DNA of 51,140 bases from Chloroflexota bacterium (GTDB lineage: Bacteria > Chloroflexota > Anaerolineae > B4-G1): assembly GCA_024232355.1 (NCBI GenBank), contig JAAEPW010000088.1:1-51140 (forward strand), written 5' to 3'. Under the pieces are notes generated by a model, which was not told the origin of the DNA, did no database searches, and saw nothing but the letters and a program-made list of their open reading frames with translations. The position numbers and the translations under genes were made by a program. Every line of letters starts with the position of its first letter. Position 1 is the first letter of the stretch. Below are positions 1-9,220 of this stretch, in pieces.

Positions 1-671
1 GACAAACCACCCCCCTTGCTAGGCGAGTCCACTGACATCCCGCCTCCCTAACAGGTGATAATATCTGGAAATGTCATTCGCACCCAGTGTTGCTCGCCCG
101 GCGTTCTCGTGGACGCTAAATAAGTACGATTGATCTCCCAATGTATGCACTAGAAACAACTCGTGTCCCTCCAAATTATATCACATTTTTGGATCAAGGC
201 ATTGCCCAAAGCAGGGAGCAAGTAGCACCACAGTTAACCGTGGTGGACTGTCAAGACTTGTAAAAAATGGGACCTTGGCAAAATCTGGGTATGAATACAG
301 AAAACCAAAAGGCCATAAACCCGCAGGAAACATTCTGCCTTTATGAGACGTGTATGGCACGAAGGCAGGTCGGAAAAGGAAACATCAGCATTCATAGTCG
401 AAGGGAATCATTGCCAAGAGGTGCATGAGCATCATGATTAGTATTTTTGCGTTGCCATATCTGCCGTGAAGGATACTGATCGGGGGCATGCGAGAAATAC
501 GCCCCCTGGTTGTTCCCATTTTTATCATGCCCCCCAGTTCGTTGACTGTCGCAAAAGCCTGCACCACCTTTAATTTGCCGAGATGGCGGTTCGTGGTAAA
601 CTATACTCGCCTAGTCGCTGCCACCGGCTTGGTCATCACACCAGGTATCTGCGCATCGCGGAGCACTTGAA
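1..671. other. intergenic, no gene recognised
   Basis: No convincing coding region was found upstream of the radical SAM gene. Short open frames here have no recognisable composition or ribosome binding site. A near-perfect 20-bp palindrome (CACCACAGTTAACCGTGGTG, 226-245) stands out as a possible operator. A weak promoter-like pair, TTGCCG at 575-580 and TAAACT at 597-602 with a 16-bp spacer, lies about 70 bases before the first gene. Confidence 0.5.
575..602 (+). promoter_or_regulatory. weak sigma70-like promoter candidate before the radical SAM gene
   Basis: TTGCCG at 575-580 and TAAACT at 597-602 are 16 bp apart, and an overlapping TATACT begins at 602. The position suits transcription of the gene at 672. 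The match is poor enough to occur by chance. Confidence 0.25.
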
Positions 672-1544
672 ATGATCAAAGAAATACAAGCCAAAGTATT
701 ACTCTCACACGTCAAGCAGCCTGACACGTGGTTTGGGCTCAAGTACAATATGAACCTCTACAGGGGATGTATTCATAGATGTATTTACTGCGATAGTAGG
801 AGCGAGTGCTATCAAATCAAAGACTTTGACGGCGAGGTTCTCGTCAAGGTCAATGCGCCAGAGCTGTTGCGTAACGAGCTGTCGCGCAAGCGAGTGAAGG
901 GCGTCATTGGCTTGGGCGCGATGAACGACCCCTTTATGCCACTCCCCTCCCCCTACGACCTGACACCAAGCATTCTAAAGATCATCGCCCAGTTCAGATT
1001 TCCGGTCCACATCATCACCAAGAGCGATCGCGTGCTCCGCGTCATTGACACGCTGGCGGAAATCAACGAGGTTTACGCCAGCATAAGCTTCACTGTGACC
1101 ACAGCAGATGACGCCCTGGCCGCCAGGGTCGAGCCCTTTGCGTCACGCCCCTCGGCCCGCTTTGCCGCAATGCGCGCCCTGGCCGATCGAGGCATCCAGA
1201 CCGGCGTCACCCTGATGCCGGTGCTACCCTTTATTGAGGATACACCAGAGAACATTACGGCCATCATTGAACAGGCCACTGCCAACGGGGCCAGCTATGT
1301 GATCCCCTCGATGGGGATGACGATGCGAGACCGCCAGCGCGCCTACTTTTACGAGGAGTTGGATCGCCACTTCCCGGGCCTGCATCAGCGCTATGCCCAC
1401 ACCTACGGTGAGCGCTACGGATGCGAAAGCCCTCGCGCCGCCGAACTCTATCGCCTCCTCGACACGCTCTGCCGGCATCACGGCCTCCCTACCCAACTAC
1501 CGCTCTATCCCCCCCAGGCCGCGCGTCAGCTCGAACTTTTCTAA
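672..1544 (+). CDS. SPL-family radical SAM protein
   Basis: A 290-residue radical SAM protein resembling the spore photoproduct lyase family, whose best-known member repairs a thymine photoproduct in DNA. The cluster motif is C33-x3-C37-x2-C40 (RGCIHRCIYCDSRSE), which would bind the 4Fe-4S cluster that cleaves S-adenosylmethionine. Downstream blocks typical of the family are GVIGLGAMNDPFMPLP, VHIITKSDRVLRVID and TGVTLMPVLPFIEDTPEN. The ATG lies 3 bases after a TGA with no strong ribosome binding site. It is the first gene of a plus-strand run that continues into a UvrA-like gene, so a DNA-damage role is plausible. Many such short proteins have no known substrate, so the lyase activity itself is not established. 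A second family member lies at 43728-44855. Confidence 0.85.
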   Translation: MIKEIQAKVLLSHVKQPDTWFGLKYNMNLYRGCIHRCIYCDSRSECYQIKDFDGEVLVKVNAPELLRNELSRKRVKGVIGLGAMNDPFMPLPSPYDLTPSILKIIAQFRFPVHIITKSDRVLRVIDTLAEINEVYASISFTVTTADDALAARVEPFASRPSARFAAMRALADRGIQTGVTLMPVLPFIEDTPENITAIIEQATANGASYVIPSMGMTMRDRQRAYFYEELDRHFPGLHQRYAHTYGERYGCESPRAAELYRLLDTLCRHHGLPTQLPLYPPQAARQLELF

Positions 1545-1550
1545 AACAGG

Positions 1551-1861
1551 TTTTCCATACTCTTATCGCACACGACACCATCCAAATCGTACAAAAGGCG
1601 CACGAGCACAGCGCATCCTGCATCGTCTCTTCGTTTGGAATGACCATGCGAGACCGGCAACGCGCTTACTATTACGACAAACTGGACAAGCTATTCCATA
1701 GATTGCAACGGGAATACGAACGCCGGTTCGGCAATCAATATTCCTGCGCGGCGAACAACGCAGAACAACTATACAAACTATTTTACAGACTGTGTGACCG
1801 GTACGGCATTGCCCCTCGAATGACACCGTACGAACCGCAAACAGAAACTCAACAGAGCTAG
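1551..1861 (+). pseudogene. C-terminal remnant of a second SPL-type radical SAM gene
   Basis: This frame encodes about 100 residues that align with the last third of the preceding gene. Both contain GMTMRDRQRAY(F/Y)Y, followed by the same spacing to a Tyr-rich terminal helix and a final PxxPYEPQ/PLYPPQ-like stretch. The DNA is also visibly similar around the shared motif. No cluster-binding cysteine motif and no start codon exist in the homologous part; the open frame upstream only shadows the intact gene. The stop (TAG at 1859-1861) is 5 bases before the UvrA-like start. It looks like the tail of a tandem paralogue whose front was deleted, not a frameshift of the first gene, because both carry a complete C-terminus. 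Confidence 0.75.
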
Positions 1862-1866
1862 TTCTA

Positions 1867-4800
1867 ATGAGCATCCACATCCAAGGCGCTGGTGAACATA
1901 ACCTTTGTGATATAGACATCGAGTTCGGTGACGGTCTCACCGTGGTTACTGGTGTTTCTGGATCAGGCAAGACGTCGCTGGTCTTTGACACGCTGTACCA
2001 CGAAGCCCGCCGCCGTTTCCTCGAAATTTTCTCACTGGGTTCAAACAACCTACGACTTTCTCCCGCTCAGGTTCAAGCCATCACCGGGTTGGGCCCAGCA
2101 ATTGCCGTGGGGCAGAATCTGCTGAACCGTAACCCCAACTCGACGTTGGCAACAGCCTGCGGTATGCATCCCTTTTTGAGACTGCTATACGCGCGCTTTG
2201 GAGAACGCCATTGCCCACGCTGTAGCACCGGGCTATCCGTTCTCTCCGAGGACGAAATCGTCGAACGTTTGGTAACAATGGCCAAGCAAGACGCTATCAT
2301 TGTATTCGCGCCCCTGATGCGCGGCGTTCAAGGAAGCCACCGCACGCTTCTCCAATTGCTCTCCGACGAGTTGGGTGTCAATGTACTGCTCGTGGATGGA
2401 TATCCATGGCAACCTCACGAACTGGACCCCACAGCTCCCCACGACATCGAGATCGGGGTAGCCCAATGGGACGGAGATGCCTCAGCCAAAAAAGCCCGCG
2501 AGGCCGTTCAGATGGCGGCAGCACTGGGAGCGCATGCCGTCACCGTCCGCAGCGACAACCAAGAGTTGACGTTCTCCCGTGCCCCTGTCTGCGTAACGTG
2601 CGGAATCTGGTTTGGCGATCTTGAACCGGTACATTTTCACACCCCATGTCCTCATTGCAAGGCAGAAGGCTGCGAGCGTTGCGGCGGAACCGGCCTACAT
2701 CCAGAAGCAGCCGCCGTTCGATGGCACGATCTCCGGCTGCCCAACCTACTGGCACAATCAGTAGACGGTGTACGCACGCTGTTTGCCAAGTCAGAACTGC
2801 CCTCGTCTGCCACACGCCTGCGAACCGAAATCGAGCGACGGTTAGAAATCCTGGACCGGGTCGGCCTGGGATATGTCACTCTGGACCGGCCCTCCCCTAC
2901 CCTATCACGGGGTGAGGCGCAACGGGTGCGACTGGCGGTTGCCCTGACCAGCCGCCTCGAAGACATGCTGCACATACTCGACGAGCCGACCATTGGTCAG
3001 CATCCGGCTGACGTGGCTCAACTGCTGCCTGCCTTTCGAGAGTTGGCCGGGCCGGTGATCTACGTCGAGCACGACAGGGCCGCCGCCGCCGTTGCCGACC
3101 AGGCCATCGACCTCGGACCGGGTGCGGGCAGTGCGGGCGGGCGGCTGTTGTTTTCTGGAAGCCCAGCGGCCCTGTGGCAGGCAGACACGCCCACCGGTCG
3201 CTACTTTAGCCAACGAGAGCGAGTCCTCACACCCAAGCCCCGGCCCGAACCAGAGAATTTCCTGACCGTACGTGGAGCCAACTTGCGCAACCTCCAGCAG
3301 ATTGACGTGCCCATTCCCCTGAATCGGCTCACTGCCGTGACCGGCGTCTCGGGCTCGGGTAAGAGCACGTTTGTTGAGGGTGTGTTGGTCGCCTCGTTGT
3401 CTGATCAAAAGCCAGTCGGATGCCAAGTGGTCAAAGGCCCAGTGCTAAAAGCCGTGATGGTTGACCAGGCCCCCATCGGGCGCAATCCACGCTCCAATCC
3501 CGCCACCTACACCAAACTAGCCGACGTCATCCGGGACTGTTTTGCTTTGGACACTGGGCTGTCTGCTTCACACTTTTCGTTCAACCGGCCCGAAGGCGCG
3601 TGTCCCGCCTGCAAGGGAATGGGCGCTATCGAGGTCAGTATGCGCTACCTACCCTCAACCTGGATCCCTTGCGCGGCCTGCGGCGGACAGCGTTTCTCGG
3701 ACAAGGTCCTGTCCGCAAAAGTCGATTTGAGTGGGCACACCCTCTCCATCGCCGATTTTTACACACTCTCCGTTGCGGATGCAACCCCTCTGCTGGTCGA
3801 GGAAGAGAGACTGCCCAAAAAGAACCGTCAGACAGCCAGCCGCATCCTGCAAGCACTGTGCGACGTGGGGCTGGGATATTTGCCGCTCGGTCAGCCATCA
3901 CCGACCCTTTCTGGTGGCGAGGCACAGCGGGTCAAGCTGGCCAAGCATTTGGGGAAAAGAGCATTATCTAAAAGTTTGTTGGTGCTGGACGAACCATCCA
4001 CCGGCCTGCACCCGCAGGACATCGCTGGACTGCTCATTATCTTGGATCGTCTGGTTCAGGCCGGTGCGACGATCATCATTGTCGAGCACAACACAGACGT
4101 CATCCGTGCGACGGACTGGGTCATAGATCTCGGTCCGGGAGCCGGACCCAAGGGGGGGCGTGTGCTGTACGCTGGGCCGCCAGACGGGTTGACAGAGGTA
4201 GAAGAATCGATCACCGGGCAAGCACTGAGGGAAGAAGCCACAATCCAGCCCATGGAAGTTGCTTCCCGTGATCGCCCTGTAAGACAAGCGACCATTTCCA
4301 TCCAAAACGCCCGTGCACACAACTTGCAAGGTGTGGACGTAGATTTTCCCAAGGGAGCACTCACTGTCGTTACCGGCGTCTCTGGCTCGGGCAAGTCCAG
4401 CCTGGTAGTCGATGTGCTCGAGGCCGAGGCCAGGCGGCGATTCCTCGAATCTCTCTCCCTGTACGAACGACAGTCCACGCGAGAAGGCCCAGAAGCGCCA
4501 GTCGGATCGGTGACCGGCCTGGGCGTGGCTATCGCCGTTGGAACGGAACGCGGTCGGTTCGAGCTTCGCACCACCGTCGGTACGGCCAGCGAGATTTCGC
4601 ATCACCTGGCGGTGTTGATGGCCTGCGTCGGCCAGCGACGGTGTCCCGAGTGCGGCACAATGATGCAGCGCACTGGAACTCTTGGGCGTGACGAAATATG
4701 GCTCTGCGCCAACTGCCAGATGACGGCACCCATCGCCAGCCCCAGACACTTTTCGCCGTCCACCTACGCTGCCGCTTGCCTCAAGTGTCATGGCGTGGGC

Positions 4801-6753
4801 ACGCTTCAGATACCGAACCCGGACAAGCTGATCATCCATCCAGAAAAGCCCCTGTGTGGCGGCGCGATGTACTCGCCAGGCTTTTTCCCCAAGGGCTATC
4901 TGTGCAAGCCATTCAACGGGGGCTACGACGTGGTCCAGGCCGTGGGCGCCCGCTACGGCTTTGACCCAGCCACCACTCCTTGGAACAAGATCACGCCACA
5001 AGCGCAACGCGCATTCCTGTTTGGCGATCCCGAGCCGATAGAGGTGGCTTATCAAAGTCGGAACCAATCGTACACAAAGACGATCACCTTTCATGGTTTT
5101 TATGGTTGGATTCGAGATTGGGACATTGGCGGGACGTACACCGACACCGAGGCTTGCCCAGACTGTAACGGTGCGCGCCTCCGCCCCGAATATTTGAGCG
5201 TGACGATAGAGGGGCACAACGTCCATGGTCTAAGCGAGATACCCTTGTACGAACTGACCCATATACTCGAAAATCTCTCAATTCCAGAGACAAACATTGC
5301 AAATACCAACCTGCAAACAATTCGCCATCGTCTGCGCTTTTTACTCCAGGTCGGCCTGGGATACTTGCACCTGAATCGGGTGTCGGCCACGCTATCGGCG
5401 GGGGAGGCGCAACGGATCAAGCTGTCCGGGCTGCTCGGCAGCGGCCTAACCTCGCTAACCATCTTGCTTGACGAACCATCCCGTGGGTTGCATCCCTCCG
5501 AAGTTGATACCTTGCTAGCCGTCTTGCGCGAATTACAAAAAGAGCGCAATACCGTGATCGTGGTCGAACACGATCCAGTGTTCATCCACGCCGCCGACCA
5601 TCTGGTCGACGTGGGGCCAGGGGCCGGAATTGCGGGAGGCAAAATCGTCGCGCAGGGAAAACCAAACGAGGTAATCAAGACCGACACGCTCACCGCCCGC
5701 TGGCTGCGTGGCGAGCAACGGACCAATCTCCACCGCTCGCGCCGAGAACCGCGTGGATGGTTGACAATACGGGGTGCGTGCGCCAACAACCTGCGCGGCG
5801 AGGACGTGCAACTGCCGCTCGGTGTCTTGGTGGGCGTGTGCGGGGTCTCCGGCTCTGGCAAAAGCACGCTTGTCATAGACACGATGGGACGAGCTTTGGC
5901 TCCCAAGAAACAGACCACGTCAGTGGCCTATGAACCTATAAAGCCGGGCGCACACGACGCTATCAAAGGCGCGCCAACCCGAGTGATCTTGGTCGACCAA
6001 GCCAAGGCGGGCGTGAGCAGTCCGGCCAACTTTCTTGGGCTGAACAAGCTGCTACACAAGCTGTACGCCGCCAGCGAGGATGCCCAGGCCTTGGGACTGG
6101 ACGAGGCACAACTTGGCCGCAAGTGTTCGGTCTGCAACGGTAGCGGCTCGATCAAGATAGATATGGGGTTCCTGCCCGACGTACACACCCCCTGCGACAC
6201 GTGCCAGGGAACCGGCTACCGGCCAGAGGCTTGGCAAGTCCGTCTCTGCGGGCTAGCCTTGCCCGAATTATTCACACGTACGATTGACGAGGTCTATGAC
6301 CGCTTTAGCGACGAGGAAAAACTGGCTCGCTCACTGACAGCCGTGCGGGACGTTGGGCTGGGCTATCTGGTACTGCGCCAGCCAGGTTATGCACTGTCTG
6401 GCGGTGAAGCGCAGCGGCTGAAAATCGCCAAGGAACTGGCACGAAAGAACTCGGGGCGCAAGACATCTGTCGAGACACTCTACATTCTGGACGAGCCGAC
6501 CGTGGGCCAGCATCTGGAAGATGTTGCGCGGCTGATCGGCGTGTTGCACAAGCTCGTCGACCACGGTCACACAGTCTTGGCTGTCGAGCATCACTCACAC
6601 CTGCTGGCCTCGTGTGATTGGCTGGTCGAACTCGGCCCAGGCGGCGGGCCAGAGGGTGGTCGAATCGTCGCCACCGGCACTCCAGAGGTCCTGGCGAGCG
6701 GCAACACCCCCACTGCACCCTATTTGAAACAAGTATTGGAGGGCCAGGTATGA
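1867..6753 (+). CDS. uvrA: double-length UvrA-like protein with four ABC ATPase cores
   Basis: A 1628-residue protein built as two UvrA-like halves. UvrA finds bulky DNA lesions and loads UvrB in nucleotide excision repair; ordinary UvrA has about 940 residues and two ATPase cores. Four Walker A motifs of the form GVSGSGK(S/T) occur near residues 29, 493, 837 and 1326. Four signature motifs (TLSRGEAQRV, TLSGGEAQRV, TLSAGEAQRI, ALSGGEAQRL) and four Walker B motifs (LDEPTIGQHP, LDEPSTGLHP, LDEPSRGLHP, LDEPTVGQHL) match them. Zinc-binding CxxC pairs recur (CPRC, CVTC, CPHC, CPAC, CPEC). The first half keeps an insert of about 110 residues after CPRCS, where the UvrB-binding domain lies in UvrA. 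The second half lacks it, like UvrA2-type proteins. Fused tandem UvrA proteins are known from chlamydiae. The start has no clear ribosome binding site. Confidence 0.9.
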   Translation: MSIHIQGAGEHNLCDIDIEFGDGLTVVTGVSGSGKTSLVFDTLYHEARRRFLEIFSLGSNNLRLSPAQVQAITGLGPAIAVGQNLLNRNPNSTLATACGMHPFLRLLYARFGERHCPRCSTGLSVLSEDEIVERLVTMAKQDAIIVFAPLMRGVQGSHRTLLQLLSDELGVNVLLVDGYPWQPHELDPTAPHDIEIGVAQWDGDASAKKAREAVQMAAALGAHAVTVRSDNQELTFSRAPVCVTCGIWFGDLEPVHFHTPCPHCKAEGCERCGGTGLHPEAAAVRWHDLRLPNLLAQSVDGVRTLFAKSELPSSATRLRTEIERRLEILDRVGLGYVTLDRPSPTLSRGEAQRVRLAVALTSRLEDMLHILDEPTIGQHPADVAQLLPAFRELAGPVIYVEHDRAAAAVADQAIDLGPGAGSAGGRLLFSGSPAALWQADTPTGRYFSQRERVLTPKPRPEPENFLTVRGANLRNLQQIDVPIPLNRLTAVTGVSGSGKSTFVEGVLVASLSDQKPVGCQVVKGPVLKAVMVDQAPIGRNPRSNPATYTKLADVIRDCFALDTGLSASHFSFNRPEGACPACKGMGAIEVSMRYLPSTWIPCAACGGQRFSDKVLSAKVDLSGHTLSIADFYTLSVADATPLLVEEERLPKKNRQTASRILQALCDVGLGYLPLGQPSPTLSGGEAQRVKLAKHLGKRALSKSLLVLDEPSTGLHPQDIAGLLIILDRLVQAGATIIIVEHNTDVIRATDWVIDLGPGAGPKGGRVLYAGPPDGLTEVEESITGQALREEATIQPMEVASRDRPVRQATISIQNARAHNLQGVDVDFPKGALTVVTGVSGSGKSSLVVDVLEAEARRRFLESLSLYERQSTREGPEAPVGSVTGLGVAIAVGTERGRFELRTTVGTASEISHHLAVLMACVGQRRCPECGTMMQRTGTLGRDEIWLCANCQMTAPIASPRHFSPSTYAAACLKCHGVGTLQIPNPDKLIIHPEKPLCGGAMYSPGFFPKGYLCKPFNGGYDVVQAVGARYGFDPATTPWNKITPQAQRAFLFGDPEPIEVAYQSRNQSYTKTITFHGFYGWIRDWDIGGTYTDTEACPDCNGARLRPEYLSVTIEGHNVHGLSEIPLYELTHILENLSIPETNIANTNLQTIRHRLRFLLQVGLGYLHLNRVSATLSAGEAQRIKLSGLLGSGLTSLTILLDEPSRGLHPSEVDTLLAVLRELQKERNTVIVVEHDPVFIHAADHLVDVGPGAGIAGGKIVAQGKPNEVIKTDTLTARWLRGEQRTNLHRSRREPRGWLTIRGACANNLRGEDVQLPLGVLVGVCGVSGSGKSTLVIDTMGRALAPKKQTTSVAYEPIKPGAHDAIKGAPTRVILVDQAKAGVSSPANFLGLNKLLHKLYAASEDAQALGLDEAQLGRKCSVCNGSGSIKIDMGFLPDVHTPCDTCQGTGYRPEAWQVRLCGLALPELFTRTIDEVYDRFSDEEKLARSLTAVRDVGLGYLVLRQPGYALSGGEAQRLKIAKELARKNSGRKTSVETLYILDEPTVGQHLEDVARLIGVLHKLVDHGHTVLAVEHHSHLLASCDWLVELGPGGGPEGGRIVATGTPEVLASGNTPTAPYLKQVLEGQV

Positions 6754-7790
6754 CGGGCCCATTCCAGTCATTAGCAGCGCTCCTACTCGCCGATCCATCG
6801 CCGTGCCTGCGCACGCTCACCCTGCGCGAATTGATGGGCCGCCCCGACAATGATCCCGAAGTGCGCGAGTTGACTGATCTACGGGAAACGGATTCTATCG
6901 TCGCCGACCTGTTAGAAACGCCAAAGCCGGATGGGTCGTGGGAAACAACCGATCTGGCTCAGACTGGCAAGCTTCGGGCCACGTCGTTGGCACTGACGAG
7001 ACTCGGCTACTTGGGGTTCAGCCCCAATCACCCGGCGATCAAACGAGGTACTGGGTATCTATTCTCGTGCCAACAGGAAGATGGAAGCTGGCCTCTGCCA
7101 GCGCTGCCAACCACAACAGACGAAATTAAAGGGTATTCGATGATACCGTTGCAGACAGCGCTGCCACTCCAAGGCTTGGCCATATGCGGATACGCGACCG
7201 ACCCGCGAGCAGAGCGAGCCTACGATTGGTTGCTCGCCCAACGATTGCCAGACGGCACATGGCCCACGGGGGTTGCCTCTGGAAACTATGGTCGTGTGGC
7301 CGGATACCGACGATTGGCGCACTCACGCTGGGGCTGTCGCTCGAACACGACGGGAGTCTTGGTCTGTCTGGCCCGCCATCCCGAACGACGGATGGCTCCA
7401 GAGGCTCGTCGAGCCCTCGACTTGCTCCTTGGACGAGAGACCCGAGAAAGGCATCCTCTGGGTTTCGAGGTTGCGCGCACGATTGGCGTGGAAGCCGCAC
7501 GGGGTTTCCTCACCTACTATGCCCGGTTCGACCTGGCGCTCATCCTCGATTTGTGTTGGAGAGTGGGCGCAACCCAAGACGATGATCGGGTTGCTGAGAT
7601 AGTGGAATTTGTGCAAGAGATGCAGGGGCCTTATGGGTTATGGGAATACGTTCCTCGTCCGCCAGCATCCCGATGGGTAACCTTTGACCTGTTACGCTCA
7701 CTGTCTCGACTAGATCAAGCAACAGACTGGTTGAGCGTAGAACCACGCACCCCTTTCCGAGCATACTTTGAGAAAGCAAAACGATTTTGA
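6750..7790 (+). CDS. prenyltransferase/squalene-cyclase-fold protein
   Basis: A 346-residue protein with repeated (Q)xDGSW-type motifs: PKPDGSWE, QQEDGSWPLP, QRLPDGTWPT and, degenerate, MQGPYGLWEY. These mark the alpha-alpha toroid fold of terpene cyclases and protein prenyltransferases. It is too short for a hopene cyclase and shows no DxDD catalytic motif, so enzyme activity is doubtful and a binding role is equally possible. The ATG at 6750 overlaps the TGA of the UvrA-like gene (ATGA), which fixes the start and implies translational coupling. An in-frame upstream ATG at 6618 lies inside the UvrA-like gene and is rejected. The coupling suggests a shared function, which the sequence does not reveal. 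Confidence 0.75.
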   Translation: MTGPFQSLAALLLADPSPCLRTLTLRELMGRPDNDPEVRELTDLRETDSIVADLLETPKPDGSWETTDLAQTGKLRATSLALTRLGYLGFSPNHPAIKRGTGYLFSCQQEDGSWPLPALPTTTDEIKGYSMIPLQTALPLQGLAICGYATDPRAERAYDWLLAQRLPDGTWPTGVASGNYGRVAGYRRLAHSRWGCRSNTTGVLVCLARHPERRMAPEARRALDLLLGRETRERHPLGFEVARTIGVEAARGFLTYYARFDLALILDLCWRVGATQDDDRVAEIVEFVQEMQGPYGLWEYVPRPPASRWVTFDLLRSLSRLDQATDWLSVEPRTPFRAYFEKAKRF

Positions 7791-7798
7791 GCGAAACG

Positions 7799-8974
7799 TC
7801 ACTTTAAAAACCCTTTCAATCTGCGGGAGCGCATTGGATGACGAAGTCTGCTGAGCGCCTTGGTTTCTATCTGGCGCACTCGTTCACGGGTCACCCCAAG
7901 CTTTTGGCCGATCTCTTCAAGGGTACTTGTCTCACCATCCACCAGTCCGTATCGCAGTTGCAAAATGCGTACCTCACGCGTCGGCAGATCTTGCAACACC
8001 TCTTGGAGCAACCTGCGTAACATCAACGTCGTCACCTTTTCGTCTGGAGTAACACAATGTTCATCTTCAACAAAATCTCCCAAGGTGGTCTCTCCATCGT
8101 TGTCGATGGGTGTTTCCAGAGAAAGAGGCTGACGCGCCATTCTCAACATCTCCTCCACCTTGCGAGGGGCAAGTCCCGTCGCAAAAGCCAGTTCCCGATG
8201 CGTAGGCTCGCGCCCAAGTTCCTGCATCAATCGGTGAGAGACGCGCATCAATCGGTTTACCTGGTCACTCTTGTGAACTGGTAAACGAATGGTACGGCTC
8301 TGTTCGGCAATCGCGCGCGTGACCGCTTGTCGAATCCACCACGTGGCATAGGTTGAGAATTTGTGTCCCAACCGATAATTGAATTTGCCAACAGCCCGCA
8401 TCAACCCAATGTTACCCTCCTGGATCAAATCGAGAAGAGGCACACCACAGCCCATATACTTTTTGGCCGCACCGATCACCAGACGAAAATTAGCACAAAT
8501 GAGATGTTCTCGCGCCAACAGACCATCCTGCACAACCTTTCCCAATACAACCCGTTCCTCAGTATTGTGACCATTCCGGTCCATATCCTCCTGAGCAGTC
8601 AGACCAGCTTCCATACGCTTGGCGAGTGAAACCTCCTCCTCGCCTGTGAGCAGTGGCACATTTCCAATCTCTTTAAGATAAAGCGTAATCGGGTCAACCG
8701 TTGCAACCATACCCAAGTCCACCCCACGACGAGTTACCGCAACAGTCACTTTAGACTTGGGTTCTTCATCTTCCGGCGCACTTATTTCAATTCCAGCCTC
8801 AATCAGGGCAGCCAGAATCTCCTCAAGTTCCTCTAGATTTTCCTCGATCTGGGGAAACGCTGTCAGAATATCACTATATGTGATAAAGCCTTGCTCAGCC
8901 ACCTTGTTTGACAGGTACTCTTCGTCGTATGCGACATCACTCTCTATCAGCTTTTTGTTCCGGTACGGCTTCAT
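7799..8974 (-). CDS. rpoD: RpoD/SigA-like RNA polymerase sigma factor
   Basis: A 391-residue sigma70-family factor that directs RNA polymerase to promoters. Residues about 20-65 resemble region 1.1 (GFITYSDIL...LAALIEAGIEI). Region 1.2 follows (DPITLYLKEIGNVPLLTGEEE). Region 2 is at about 160-233, including the -10 contact helix (GHKFSTYATWWIRQAV). Region 4.2 has the -35 helix-turn-helix (EEIGQKLGVTRERVRQIE, about 352-370). It is shorter than E. coli RpoD because the non-conserved insert is absent. The ATG at 8974 is preferred over an upstream TTG at 9025: it has AAGGA 7 bases upstream and begins 23 bases after the stop of the small zinc-ribbon gene. It could be the housekeeping factor or one of several RpoD paralogues. 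Its end converges with the preceding gene. Confidence 0.88.
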   Translation of the reverse strand: MKPYRNKKLIESDVAYDEEYLSNKVAEQGFITYSDILTAFPQIEENLEELEEILAALIEAGIEISAPEDEEPKSKVTVAVTRRGVDLGMVATVDPITLYLKEIGNVPLLTGEEEVSLAKRMEAGLTAQEDMDRNGHNTEERVVLGKVVQDGLLAREHLICANFRLVIGAAKKYMGCGVPLLDLIQEGNIGLMRAVGKFNYRLGHKFSTYATWWIRQAVTRAIAEQSRTIRLPVHKSDQVNRLMRVSHRLMQELGREPTHRELAFATGLAPRKVEEMLRMARQPLSLETPIDNDGETTLGDFVEDEHCVTPDEKVTTLMLRRLLQEVLQDLPTREVRILQLRYGLVDGETSTLEEIGQKLGVTRERVRQIETKALSRLRHPMRSRRLKGFLK

Positions 8975-8997
8975 TGATATATCCTTGTGATTTTTCT

Positions 8998-9189
8998 CTA
9001 CAAAGGACGGTAGCGTAGTTGGCAATCCTCTCCCACTCCCCGCTTGTGCCGGTAGAAATAGGTGACTTTGCCATCCATCCGCCGTCGCTTGCGCTTTTTT
9101 ACCTCACCACTACAAAAAGGACACTCGGCCTCTATTACCGAGTCTGGCCCCGCTAATACCAAATGTCCATTCACCCTCGCTTCACGCAT
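8998..9189 (-). CDS. small zinc-ribbon-like protein upstream of the sigma factor
   Basis: A 63-residue basic protein with C23-x2-C26 (CPFC), H48 and C56, a pattern that could bind one zinc. A Lys/Arg-rich stretch (KKRKRRR) and an aromatic segment (TYFYRHKRG) lie between. The ATG at 9189 has GAGGTG about 8 bases upstream and lies 32 bases after a TATAAT box, so expression is well supported. It ends 23 bases before the sigma factor start and should share its transcript. Function is unknown; nucleic-acid or polymerase binding is only a guess from charge and context. Confidence 0.65.
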   Translation of the reverse strand: MREARVNGHLVLAGPDSVIEAECPFCSGEVKKRKRRRMDGKVTYFYRHKRGVGEDCQLRYRPL

Positions 9190-9220
9190 TAGTCACACAC
9201 CTCAACAGAGATATGCCTAC

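Noticed and set aside
1421..1550. Upstream extension of the SPL remnant frame
   Set aside because: It overlaps the intact radical SAM gene in another frame and has shadow composition (Arg/Pro/Ser rich).
672..1861. One radical SAM gene broken by a frameshift
   Set aside because: Both frames contain a complete and homologous C-terminal region, so a tandem duplicate fits better.
3964..5226. Long minus-strand open frame opposite the UvrA-like gene
   Set aside because: It lies wholly inside a gene with four intact ATPase cores and shows no domain; it mirrors the codon use of the real strand.
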